Source of the DNA: Chloroflexota bacterium
Lineage (GTDB): Bacteria > Chloroflexota > Dormibacteria > CF-121
Assembly: GCA_005880605.1 (NCBI GenBank)
Contig: VBIS01000104.1
Coordinates: 1-14,806, forward strand
Reading direction: 5' to 3'
DNA length: 14,806 bases
Shown here: one piece after another, positions 6,545-13,133 of the stretch
Layout of the letters: each line of letters starts with the position of its first letter
How positions within the stretch are numbered: position 1 is the stretch's first letter
The notes under the pieces: generated by a model
What the model was told of the DNA's origin: nothing
Databases searched by the model: none
What the model saw: the letters and a program-made list of their open reading frames with translations, nothing else
Translations under genes and position numbers: made by a program

Positions 6545-7474
6545 GTGACGCCCCCCAATCAACCCTGGCCGATGGTTGTGGCCGGCACTATTACTCGCGA
6601 CGACGTTCGCACGCCGCTAGGCGTCAACACCGATGGTCTCGGTGGATCGGCGACCTACTTCACGCTCGCGGCACGGCTCTTCGCGCCGGTGTCCGTCGTG
6701 GGCACCGCGGGTCCAGACTTCATGCCAACGTTCCAGAACGCCATGCGGGAAACCGGCGCCGATCTGCGAAGCGTTGCGCAGTCCACGCTGCCAACCTATC
6801 GCTGGCGCGCCGAACACGACTACGAAACCGGCACCACGCGCAACGAGACATCGGACCAGGGCGCCTACCGCGGCTTCAACCCCGTGCTCACCGCCGACCA
6901 GCGCCAGGCCAAGATCGTCTTTCTCGGAAGCATGGAGCCGCGTCATCAGATGCGCGTCCTGGAGCAGCTCGAGGCCCCCTGGCTGGTAGCCGGCGATACG
7001 ATGAAGCTCTATATCCGCGAGCAGCCGGAAGCGCTGGAGCCCGTACTCCAGCGCCTCGATTACCTCTTTCTCAACGCGTCAGAAGCCATGGCACTGGCGA
7101 AGGTCGACACCATCGAGGAGGCGTCGGAGCAGCTACGCCATCGATTCACGTTGCGCGGACTCGTTATCAAGGAAGGGCCGAAAGGGGCGACGCTCTACCG
7201 TCACGGCGAAGACATTCACCTGCCGGCTTTGCCGGTCGACCCGCCGACCGACCCGACCGGCGCCGGTGACGCGGTCGCGGCCGGATTCCTCGGCGCGCTC
7301 GCCGAGCAGCAGGTGGAAACCGATGAGTCGGTGCGCCTCGCCCTCGGCTACGCCATGGTGATGGCGTCCTTCGCGATCCAGCATTTCAGCGTCAAGGGAC
7401 TGCAACCGATCACCCGTGCGGACGTCGAGGCGCGGATGGCCTCGATGGCCTGGCAGGTCCAGCCAGCCGGGTGA
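6545..7474 (+). CDS. PfkB/ribokinase family sugar or nucleoside kinase
   Basis: 309-aa kinase that would phosphorylate a sugar or nucleoside with ATP; the substrate is not known. PfkB signatures: N-terminal 'VAGTITRD' strand, 'GLGGSATYFTLAARLF' (31-46, substrate-binding Gly-Gly and lid side), 'NASE' (177-180) for Mg-ATP, 'VIKEGPKGATLY' (207-218), and the anion-hole motif 'DPTGAGDAVAAGF' (236-248) with catalytic Asp242. The family's length is 300-320 residues. The overall pattern looks closer to nucleoside/adenosine-type kinases than to fructokinases, but this is an impression. The GTG at 6545 puts the first strand in the right place; longer in-frame versions overlap the previous gene. Its TGA overlaps the GTG of the macrodomain gene (GTGA at 7471-7474), so the two are translationally coupled. 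Confidence 0.88.
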   Translation: MTPPNQPWPMVVAGTITRDDVRTPLGVNTDGLGGSATYFTLAARLFAPVSVVGTAGPDFMPTFQNAMRETGADLRSVAQSTLPTYRWRAEHDYETGTTRNETSDQGAYRGFNPVLTADQRQAKIVFLGSMEPRHQMRVLEQLEAPWLVAGDTMKLYIREQPEALEPVLQRLDYLFLNASEAMALAKVDTIEEASEQLRHRFTLRGLVIKEGPKGATLYRHGEDIHLPALPVDPPTDPTGAGDAVAAGFLGALAEQQVETDESVRLALGYAMVMASFAIQHFSVKGLQPITRADVEARMASMAWQVQPAG

Positions 7475-9246
7475 CCTGGCACACCGGCGGTCTGACGGTC
7501 GATATCCTGCAAGGCGACCTCACCGAGCAGGATGTCGACGCCATCGTCAATGCCGCCAATAACGACCTGATTCTCGGTGGGGGCGTGGCCGGTGCCATCG
7601 CCCGGCGCGGCGGTCCGGCCATCCAGGCGGAGTGCCACGCGATCGGCCCCATCGAGGTCGGTGGTGCGGCGATCACCGGGGGCGGCCAGCTCAAAGCCCG
7701 CTTTGTCGTGCACGCGGCGAGCATGCGCTTGGGCGGCCGCACCTCTGCAGAAAGCCTGCGCAGTGCAACGCGGCGCAGCCTCGAGATTGCAAGCGAGCGA
7801 GGGCTGCATTCGATCGCGTTCCCCGCGGTTGGCACGGGCATCGCCCACTTCCCACTGGATGACTGCGCCCGGATCATGCTCGAGGAGGTCGTGCGACATG
7901 GCTCGGGCACCACCTCGCTGACGGAGGTGCGCTTCGTCCTCTTTGGTGACGAGGCGGAGGCGACGTTCCAGGAAGATCAGCGTCACACCAGTCAAGAAAG
8001 CGAAGACCACGCCGGATAAGGCGTTGGTGAACAGGCCGTTGCGGTACCGCCCCAGCACGCGTTTGTCGTTGGCCAGGATCAGCAGGAGCGGCAGGAGCAG
8101 GGGGAGCATTAAGCCGTTGACAATGTTCGGCAAGTTGGTGATCAACGCCAGCGGCGCGCCTGGGAACATCGCCACTCCGGCACCGAGCACGATCAGCGAC
8201 GTGTAGATCGTTTGGAACGCGGGGGCTTCGCGGAAAGACTTGTCGATACCGCGCTCGAAGCCGAAGGCCTCGGTGATGGCGTAGGTCGTGGTCAGCGGGA
8301 GGACCGAGGCAGCCATCAGAGACGCGTTCATCAGCCCGATGGCGAACAGAAGGGTGGCATAGTGACCGGCAAATGGAGCCAGCGACAACGCAATCTTGTT
8401 GAAGGCGGAGGGGTCGCTCGGATCGATTCGGACGTGATGGGCAAAGATCGTCGCCCCGCAGGCGACGATGATGAAGAAGGCCACGATCTGGGTCATGAAG
8501 ATGCCGATCCCGGTATCGACGCGCTCGTAAGTCAGGTCGGAAGGATGCAGGCCTTTGTCCGCAACATTGGATTGCTGAAAGAAGGCCATCCAGGGCGTGA
8601 TGGTGGTGCCGACCACCGAGATGAAGATCAGGATGAAGGCGGTCGAGGGCCGCACCGTCGGGACGAACGTCTGGCGGATCACCTGGCCCCAGGGCGGGTG
8701 CGCCATGAAGGCAGAGATCGCGTAGGAGACGTAGGCCAACGTCAGCACCAGCAAGACTCGCTCCACCACCCGGAAGGAGCCGCGCAAGACGAGGAACCAC
8801 ACCAGGAAGGCGGCGATTGGAACGGCGATGTAGCGCGCCAGGTCGCCGGAAAACGGGAACAGCAGCGCCGCCGCGGCCGCGATCCCGGTAAACTCCGCGA
8901 CCGTCGTGGTCGCATTGGCGATGAAGAGGAAGATCATCGCCCACAGGGTTGGCATCACCCCGAACCGCTCGCGGATGAGGTCGGATAACCCCTTGCCGGT
9001 TACCACCCCCATGCGGGCGACCATTTCCATGATCGGCCAGAGGCAGATCGCCGTGACCACCAGGACCCAGAGCATGTCGTAGCCGAACTGCGAGCCGGCC
9101 AGCGTGTAGCCGGTGACGCCGGTGGCATCGTTGTCCGTGTTGCCGGTAATGACGCCCGGACCGATGACGGACAGCAGCAGCAGCAACCGCGTCCGCCGGC
9201 TGCGCAGGAGTCCCAGCGGCACGGCCAGGGCCTTCGGCTGCCCCAA
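7348..9246 (-). CDS. Nramp-family divalent metal transporter, with antisense C-terminal run-on
   Basis: The first 430 or so residues form an Nramp (SLC11) transporter with about 11 membrane helices. The metal-site motifs differ from Mn/Fe transporters: helix 1 has 'GNTDNDATG' (35-43) where DPGN is expected (Asp38 kept, Asn position Ala41), and helix 6 has 'TTITPWM' (214-220) where A-x-x-MPH is expected (Met position Thr217). Loss of the Met and Asn is what I recall for Mg-transporting Nramp relatives, so Mg2+ is a plausible substrate. The last helix ends near residue 428 (about 7960). The frame then stays open for about 200 residues of non-membrane sequence, antisense to the complete macrodomain gene, to a stop at 7348; this tail is probably not conserved. 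Start TTG 9246, 5 bases after the upstream gene, has no clear SD; GTG 9222 is an alternative. Confidence 0.8.
   Translation of the reverse strand: MGQPKALAVPLGLLRSRRTRLLLLLSVIGPGVITGNTDNDATGVTGYTLAGSQFGYDMLWVLVVTAICLWPIMEMVARMGVVTGKGLSDLIRERFGVMPTLWAMIFLFIANATTTVAEFTGIAAAAALLFPFSGDLARYIAVPIAAFLVWFLVLRGSFRVVERVLLVLTLAYVSYAISAFMAHPPWGQVIRQTFVPTVRPSTAFILIFISVVGTTITPWMAFFQQSNVADKGLHPSDLTYERVDTGIGIFMTQIVAFFIIVACGATIFAHHVRIDPSDPSAFNKIALSLAPFAGHYATLLFAIGLMNASLMAASVLPLTTTYAITEAFGFERGIDKSFREAPAFQTIYTSLIVLGAGVAMFPGAPLALITNLPNIVNGLMLPLLLPLLLILANDKRVLGRYRNGLFTNALSGVVFAFLTGVTLIFLERRLRLVTKEDEAHLRQRGGARAMSHDLLEHDPGAVIQWEVGDARANRGERDRMQPSLACNLEAAPRCTAQAFCRGAAAQAHARRVHDKAGFELAAPGDRRTTDLDGADRVALRLDGRTAAPGDGTGHAPTENQVVIGGIDDGVDILLGEVALQDIDRQTAGVPGHPAGWTCQAIEAIRASTSARVIGCSPLTLKCWIAKDAITMA
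7471..8019 (+). CDS. Macrodomain protein (ADP-ribose binding/hydrolase)
   Basis: 182-aa protein, nearly all one macrodomain. Visible: 'LQGDLTEQDVDAIVNAANN' (13-31) with the Asp and Asn residues that hold the adenine and distal ribose, the 'GGGVAGAIARRGG' loop (36-48) over the diphosphate, and 'SIAFPAVGTGIAHFP' (114-128), the second phosphate loop. Such proteins remove ADP-ribose from proteins or nucleic acids, or deacetylate O-acetyl-ADP-ribose. The GTG start is inside the PfkB gene's stop (4-base overlap). The domain ends near residue 168; the last 14 residues (DQRHTSQESEDHAG) look unconserved and are antisense to the last membrane helix of the convergent Nramp gene. The entire gene lies within the antisense Nramp reading frame. 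Confidence 0.88.
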   Translation: MTWHTGGLTVDILQGDLTEQDVDAIVNAANNDLILGGGVAGAIARRGGPAIQAECHAIGPIEVGGAAITGGGQLKARFVVHAASMRLGGRTSAESLRSATRRSLEIASERGLHSIAFPAVGTGIAHFPLDDCARIMLEEVVRHGSGTTSLTEVRFVLFGDEAEATFQEDQRHTSQESEDHAG

Positions 9247-9251
9247 GAGCT

Positions 9252-10508
9252 TTAGAAGATCCGCCGGCGGCGGTGTCCGCCGGCTCGCGCCGGCATGACC
9301 CGCGCCATGATGTCGTCGACGGTGACGATGCCCTGGATTCGATTGTGCTGGTCGACCACGGGCACGGCCAGCAGATTGTATTTCGAGCTCACCTCCGCGA
9401 CTTCGCGCGGCCCGGCGTCGACCCCGACCGAGATCACGTTCTTGATCATGAAGTCGCGGATCTTAGTCTCCGGCCGGGCAACGATCAGGTCGCGGAGCGA
9501 GAGCACGCCGAGCAGGTGCTCCTCCTCGTCCACGACGTAGACGTAATAGACGCTCTCGGCATCCGGCTCGAGCTCGCGCAACCGGTCGATGGCCTCGGCC
9601 GCGGTGAGCGTATGCAGGACGGCGACGTACTCGGTCGTCATCAGGCCCCCCGCGGTGTCCTCGCGGTATGCCAGCAGTTCTTCGACGTCTTCGGCTTCGT
9701 CTTCCTCCATCTTCTGCAGCAACTGCTGCGCCCGCTCGCGCGGCATATCCGCCAGCAGGTCGGCGACCTCGTCAGGCGCCATCGCCTCCAGGATGTCGGA
9801 GGCCCGTTCGACGTCGAGGCGCTCGAGGATCGACGCCTGCATATGTGGCTCGTCGATCTCCTCGAGAGTGTCGGCCGCCTTTTCGTCGCTCAGGGCGGCA
9901 AAGACCGCGCTCCGATCATCCGGGCTGAGCTCGTTGACGATATCGGCGATGTCGGCCGGATGCAACTTGGCCAGTTTGGTGTGGGCGATTCGCAGCTTGA
10001 CCGAGCTCACGTCGCTGCGAACCGGGTCGACCGCTTCCCAGGAGATGAGCTTTTGCGGCCAGTCGAGATGGAGGGTAGAGGCGACCCGCCGGCCGAGCCC
10101 TTCGAGCGAAACGCGTCGGGCCAGACCGCGGCTGCCGACATCGACGCCGACCAGCAACAGCGACCCCTCGACCTGCGAGAGCTGCAGGTCGTTGACCCGG
10201 ACCACCCGGCGGCCATCCATGTCGACGATCTGTTTGTCGAGGATCTGACGCGAGAGCCAGAGCTCGTTTTCCGTGCGGCCGTGGGGCTGCAGGCTGGCCT
10301 CGTCGACCTTCAGGCTCAGCTCCTTGTTGTCCCAGCTGCGTACCACCGACCAATCGACGGAGCGCACTCTCCGGTTCCCCTTGAGGATCACGCCGGTCAC
10401 GCGCGGAAACGGTTCGGTCATGACGACCACGAGGTCGCGGACTCGACCGATCCGATGCTGTCGAACGTCGACGACCTCAGCGTTGATGAAATCGCTGAGG
10501 AAGATCAA
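9252..10508 (-). CDS. Soluble PRC-barrel / MgtE_N / CBS-pair protein
   Basis: 418-aa cytosolic protein. Domains in order: PRC-barrel-like (about 1-60, 'EVVDVRQHRIGRVRDLVV'), a second PRC-like repeat (about 84-145, 'KQIVDMDGRRVVRVNDLQL'), MgtE N-terminal helical domain (about 172-280, 'LHPADIADIVNELSPDDRS' and acidic repeats), then two CBS motifs (about 288-345 with 'GVLSLRDLIVARP', and 352-405 with 'GIVTVDDIMARVM'), and an Arg-rich tail. MgtE_N plus CBS is the Mg2+-sensing cytosolic gate of the MgtE channel, but no membrane helices follow here. I start it at TTG 10508: GGAG lies 8 bases upstream inside the end of fabF and the first PRC strand begins at once. It lies 4 bases after fabF and 5 bases before the Nramp gene, which suggests that it senses Mg2+ or nucleotide and controls that transporter. 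Confidence 0.88.
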   Translation of the reverse strand: MIFLSDFINAEVVDVRQHRIGRVRDLVVVMTEPFPRVTGVILKGNRRVRSVDWSVVRSWDNKELSLKVDEASLQPHGRTENELWLSRQILDKQIVDMDGRRVVRVNDLQLSQVEGSLLLVGVDVGSRGLARRVSLEGLGRRVASTLHLDWPQKLISWEAVDPVRSDVSSVKLRIAHTKLAKLHPADIADIVNELSPDDRSAVFAALSDEKAADTLEEIDEPHMQASILERLDVERASDILEAMAPDEVADLLADMPRERAQQLLQKMEEDEAEDVEELLAYREDTAGGLMTTEYVAVLHTLTAAEAIDRLRELEPDAESVYYVYVVDEEEHLLGVLSLRDLIVARPETKIRDFMIKNVISVGVDAGPREVAEVSSKYNLLAVPVVDQHNRIQGIVTVDDIMARVMPARAGGHRRRRIF

Positions 10509-10512
10509 TACG

Positions 10513-11760
10513 CTAGCTCCGGAATTGCTTGAACAGCAGCGAGGCGTTGTGCCCGCCGAAACCAAACGAGTTCGAGAGCGCCAGCTTGATGTCCAGCTCG
10601 CGCGCACCTTCCGTGATGTAATCGAGGTCACACTGCGGGTCGGGGTGCTCGAGGTTGATGGTGGGAGGCGCGACCCCCTCCTCGATGGCTTTGACCGAGA
10701 TCACCGCCTCGACCGATCCGGCGGCTCCCAGCAGGTGACCCAGCATCGACTTGGTGGAGCTGATCGGGATCCGGTAGGCAGCGTCTCCGAAGATGTCTTT
10801 CACCGCCAGCGTTTCGGCGACGTCGCCAAGCTGGGTCGCGGTGCCATGGGCATTGATGTAGCTGACATCCTCGGGCGCGACCCGAGCCTTCAAGAGCGTG
10901 CGCTTCATCGCCTGGGCCGCGCCCGCGCCCACCGGGTCAGGCGCCGTGATATGGCTGGCATCGGCGGTGGCCGCGTAGCCCACGATTTCGGCGAGGATGG
11001 GCGCGCCGCGCTTGAGCGCGGACGAAAGCTCCTCGAGGACCAGGATGCCGGCGCCTTCTCCCATGACGAAGCCATCCCGCTCCACGTCAAAGGGCCGGCT
11101 CGCCCGGCTTGGCTCGATCTCGCGCGTCGAGACGGCGCGCACGGCGCAAAAGGCCGCGAGCGCAAGGGGCGTCACGCAGGCCTCGCTGCCTCCCGCAACC
11201 ATGGCTGTGGCATCGCCACGCTTGATGATCTCGAACGCTTCGCCGATCGCGTGGGCTCCGGAGGCACACGCTGACACCGTGCAATAGTTCGGGCCGCGCG
11301 CTCCGATCGAAATCGAGATCTGCCCGGCGCCCATGTCCGCGATCATCATCGGCACCGTGAAGGGGCTGATCCGCGACGGTCCCCGCTCCTTGAGCACCGT
11401 GTGCGCTTCCTCGATCTCTTCCAGACCGCCGATCGCGCTGCCGACCAACACGCCGACCTGGTCGCGGTTCGCCTCGGTGATCTGCAAGCCCGACTCCGCC
11501 AACGCTTCCTTGGCGGCCACCATCTCGAACTGCACGAATCGCGACATGCGTCGCGCCTCCTTGCGGTCGAGGCGGGTTTCCGGCTTGAAGTCGATCACCT
11601 CGCTGGCCACCTTGCTGGGCGTGGCCGAGGGATCGAAGGCCTGAACCCGGCGAATGCCCGAGCGGCCGGCCTTCACCGCCTCCCAGGTTTCGCGGGTTGT
11701 ATGTCCGAGGGACGTGATGGTGCCGGTGCCAGTCACGACGACGCGCGTTCCGTTCACCAT
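10513..11760 (-). CDS. fabF: 3-oxoacyl-ACP synthase II (KAS II), first copy
   Basis: 415-aa condensing enzyme of fatty acid elongation. All catalytic residues are visible: Cys165 in 'TVSACASGAHAIGEAF', His305 in 'NAHGTATQLGD', Lys337 in 'SSTKSMLGH', and His342 in 'GHLLGAAG'. The C-terminal 'NSFGFGGHNASLLF' (397-410) is also standard, so it should be active. The ATG at 11760 overlaps the end of the upstream KAS III-like gene by seven bases (ATGGTGA) and has GGAGGG eight bases upstream (11774-11769). The frame is open further upstream only as antisense-free run-on inside the KAS III-like gene. The pairing with a degenerate KAS III homologue, and a second fabF in the divergent operon, suggests a specialised role such as a distinct chain length or branched product; that is inference. 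Confidence 0.95.
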   Translation of the reverse strand: MVNGTRVVVTGTGTITSLGHTTRETWEAVKAGRSGIRRVQAFDPSATPSKVASEVIDFKPETRLDRKEARRMSRFVQFEMVAAKEALAESGLQITEANRDQVGVLVGSAIGGLEEIEEAHTVLKERGPSRISPFTVPMMIADMGAGQISISIGARGPNYCTVSACASGAHAIGEAFEIIKRGDATAMVAGGSEACVTPLALAAFCAVRAVSTREIEPSRASRPFDVERDGFVMGEGAGILVLEELSSALKRGAPILAEIVGYAATADASHITAPDPVGAGAAQAMKRTLLKARVAPEDVSYINAHGTATQLGDVAETLAVKDIFGDAAYRIPISSTKSMLGHLLGAAGSVEAVISVKAIEEGVAPPTINLEHPDPQCDLDYITEGARELDIKLALSNSFGFGGHNASLLFKQFRS

Positions 11761-12692
11761 TCGAGCAACCCTCCGCCACCCCAGCGAAGGCAGGCCGCCG
11801 CCCAGGCCGGGCCGCGGCCACAGGCGAGCAAGAGCGCCGTCATCCCGTTTTGCAACCGTCCCTCCTGAATCGCGTCGTGCAGCGCCGTCAGGGGCGCCGC
11901 CGCCAGCAGGCTCCCGTATCGCGTTGGATCGAGGAGCAGCCGGCCCGACGAGACGCCAGCCGCCTTGCTCCACGCCTCCATGGTTTCGGGCGCCGACTGC
12001 TCGGCGATAACCAGGTCGATCTCCGACATTGAAAGGCGCGCCTTCCGCAGACACTCGGTCGCCCCATCCGTGAGGCCCTGCAGTACCGTTCGATCGTTCG
12101 CTTCGCCGTTACCCTCCGAGCGCGCAGCACCACCCGCGATCGTCGATAACACACCCGCGTCGCCGCCGGCCCGGGTAAGGACCGCGGCAGCGGCCGCACG
12201 GCTGTGGACGTTCCCGCTCTGACCTGGCAGGTCGACGAGCTGGTTGTCCGAGTCCGCGCCGATCACCAGGACGCTTTGCGCCCCGGCTGCAATGTAGTGG
12301 ATCCCGACATTGAGCGCCGCCAGCAGGCTGGTCTCGGCCGCATAGAGGTCAAAGCTCGCCACCATGGGCAGCTTGAGCTCGGTCTGCACCAGGCAGGCGG
12401 TGCTGGGCCAGAGCACGTCCGGTGTCGTGGTCCCGACGACGATCATTCCGATGTCGGCGGGATCGACGCCTCCCGCCTGCAACGCGGCGCGCGCCGCCCC
12501 GGCCGCCAATGACGCGGTGTTGATCCCCTGCTCGGCCTGAACGCGGTAAGAGACGCCGGTCAGATCGCTGCCGGTCAGGCGACGTGCCAACGGGGCATCG
12601 GCCGGTGGACGGTAGATGCCGAGGCCGGCGATCGCCCCCAGGGCCAATCCGCGCCCCGCCTGGGCGACCGAGGGCATCGAAGCGGAAGTCAC
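11754..12692 (-). CDS. KAS III (FabH)-fold protein lacking the catalytic triad
   Basis: 312-aa protein with the FabH two-half thiolase fold: 'LGAIAGLGIYRPP' at the start, 'IGMIVVGTTTPDVLWPSTAC' (81-100), 'ASFDLYAA' (112-119), 'SVLVIGADSDN' (140-150), and the C-terminal 'ALLLACGRGPAWAAACLRW' (286-304). Aligned with FabH, all three active-site residues are changed: the Cys of 'AACSGF' is Glu120 in 'AAETSL' (GAG, 12335-12333), the His of 'PHQAN' is Glu231 in 'AEQSA', and the Asn of 'GNTSAA' is Ser261 in 'GSLLAA'. It cannot use the normal Claisen mechanism. It may be a structural partner of an active synthase, as PqsB is to PqsC, or a binding or decarboxylating protein. The GTG at 12692 has no usable SD but a TAAAAT box lies five bases upstream. 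It heads the operon and overlaps fabF by seven bases. Confidence 0.85.
   Translation of the reverse strand: MTSASMPSVAQAGRGLALGAIAGLGIYRPPADAPLARRLTGSDLTGVSYRVQAEQGINTASLAAGAARAALQAGGVDPADIGMIVVGTTTPDVLWPSTACLVQTELKLPMVASFDLYAAETSLLAALNVGIHYIAAGAQSVLVIGADSDNQLVDLPGQSGNVHSRAAAAAVLTRAGGDAGVLSTIAGGAARSEGNGEANDRTVLQGLTDGATECLRKARLSMSEIDLVIAEQSAPETMEAWSKAAGVSSGRLLLDPTRYGSLLAAAPLTALHDAIQEGRLQNGMTALLLACGRGPAWAAACLRWGGGGLLEW
11769..11774 (-). promoter_or_regulatory. Ribosome binding site of fabF copy 1
   Basis: GGAGGG on the reverse strand, eight bases before ATG 11760, lies inside the end of the KAS III-like gene. It decides the fabF start over longer in-frame options that reach back to 12054. Confidence 0.7.
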
Positions 12693-12697
12693 GCCTC

Positions 12698-12703
12698 ATT
12701 TTA
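12698..12703 (-). promoter_or_regulatory. -10 box of the KAS III-like/fabF/MgtE_N/Nramp operon
   Basis: TAAAAT on the reverse strand (five of six consensus bases) is followed by GAGGC and then the GTG start at 12692, so transcription would begin at or next to the start codon (leaderless). With a 17-base spacer the -35 position falls at 12721-12726, inside the left arm of the inverted repeat; its sequence (TAACCA) is not a good -35 match. Confidence 0.5.
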
Positions 12704-12720
12704 AGTCCGGGTTTTGCGTG

Positions 12721-12743
12721 TGGTTACGTTCCAGCCGTAACCA
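12721..12743. promoter_or_regulatory. Perfect inverted repeat, likely operator
   Basis: TGGTTACG (12721-12728), seven-base spacer TTCCAGC, CGTAACCA (12736-12743). The arms are perfectly complementary over eight bases. The repeat lies in the divergent region between the reverse KAS III-like operon and the forward acpP operon, at the -35 position of the reverse promoter. Such symmetry suits a dimeric repressor (TetR-, LacI- or IclR-like). There is no T-tract, so a terminator is unlikely. Confidence 0.55.
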
Positions 12744-12869
12744 AGCGCTACCTGACGGGATACATTCCCTGCGAGCTCGTCTCAGGTATTGGCGCACCCC
12801 CGCCTGCCGGTTCGCTATTGTTAGACCGAATTTGGCACCACCCGGTGTCCCGGACTCCAAAAACCAGTA

Positions 12870-12875
12870 GGAGGG
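12870..12875 (+). promoter_or_regulatory. Strong ribosome binding site of acpP
   Basis: GGAGGG four bases before ATG 12880. It is among the best SD sequences in the window and contrasts with the SD-less genes nearby, as expected for an abundant protein such as acyl carrier protein. Confidence 0.7.
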
Positions 12876-12879
12876 ACCG

Positions 12880-13125
12880 ATGGCCGAAGCGAATTTCGAC
12901 AAGTTCCGCGGCATCATTGCGGAGCAGCTTGGCGTCGACGTCGAGAAGGTGACCCCGGAAGCCTCCTTTACGGAGGACTTGCAGGCTGATTCGCTCGACC
13001 TCGTTGAGTTGATCATGGCCTTCGAGGAGGAGTACGGGATGGAGATCTCGGACGACGATGCCCAGAAGCTTCGTACCGTCGGCGAGGCCTGGAACTACGT
13101 CAAGGGGAAGGTGTCCGTCGCCTGA
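12880..13125 (+). CDS. acpP: Acyl carrier protein
   Basis: 81-aa acidic protein with the standard four-helix ACP pattern. The 4'-phosphopantetheine attachment site is Ser38 in 'LQADSLDLVELIMAFEEEYG'. It carries growing acyl chains as thioesters between FabD, the KAS enzymes and the reductases in the cytosol. Length and motif are normal. It is the first gene of a forward operon: eight bases separate its stop from fabD. 'DDAQKLRTVGEAWNYV' is the usual helix III-IV region. Confidence 0.97.
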   Translation: MAEANFDKFRGIIAEQLGVDVEKVTPEASFTEDLQADSLDLVELIMAFEEEYGMEISDDDAQKLRTVGEAWNYVKGKVSVA

Positions 13126-13133
13126 CCCCATCG

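Larger units (their letters stand above)
12693..12879. other. Divergent intergenic control region
   Basis: The 187 bases between the two fatty-acid gene clusters hold no credible ORF. Besides the TAAAAT box and the inverted repeat they contain two weak forward -10 candidates for acpP: TACATT (12761-12766), whose -35 position would also fall in the right arm of the repeat, and TATTGT (12816-12821), with no matching -35. The 12780-12880 part would be the acpP leader; no clear riboswitch-like structure was seen. Confidence 0.4.

Noticed and set aside
8212..8988. Forward 258-aa frame opposite the Nramp gene
   Set aside because: Extremely Gly/Asp/Arg/His-rich, no hydrophobic core; antisense of membrane helices.
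9273..10532. Forward 419-aa frame opposite the MgtE_N/CBS gene
   Set aside because: Composition is His/Asp/Val/Gln-rich without any domain, as expected for the antisense of a conserved gene.
10273..11274. Forward 333-aa frame opposite fabF copy 1
   Set aside because: Arg/Asp-rich without motifs; the opposite strand encodes a complete KAS II.
11761..12054. N-terminal extension of fabF copy 1 to 12054
   Set aside because: It overlaps the KAS III-like gene in another frame. The FabF similarity begins exactly at ATG 11760, which has a good SD.
12721..12743. Reading the inverted repeat as a transcription terminator
   Set aside because: There is no T-run after either arm and no gene ends there; both flanking genes start away from it.
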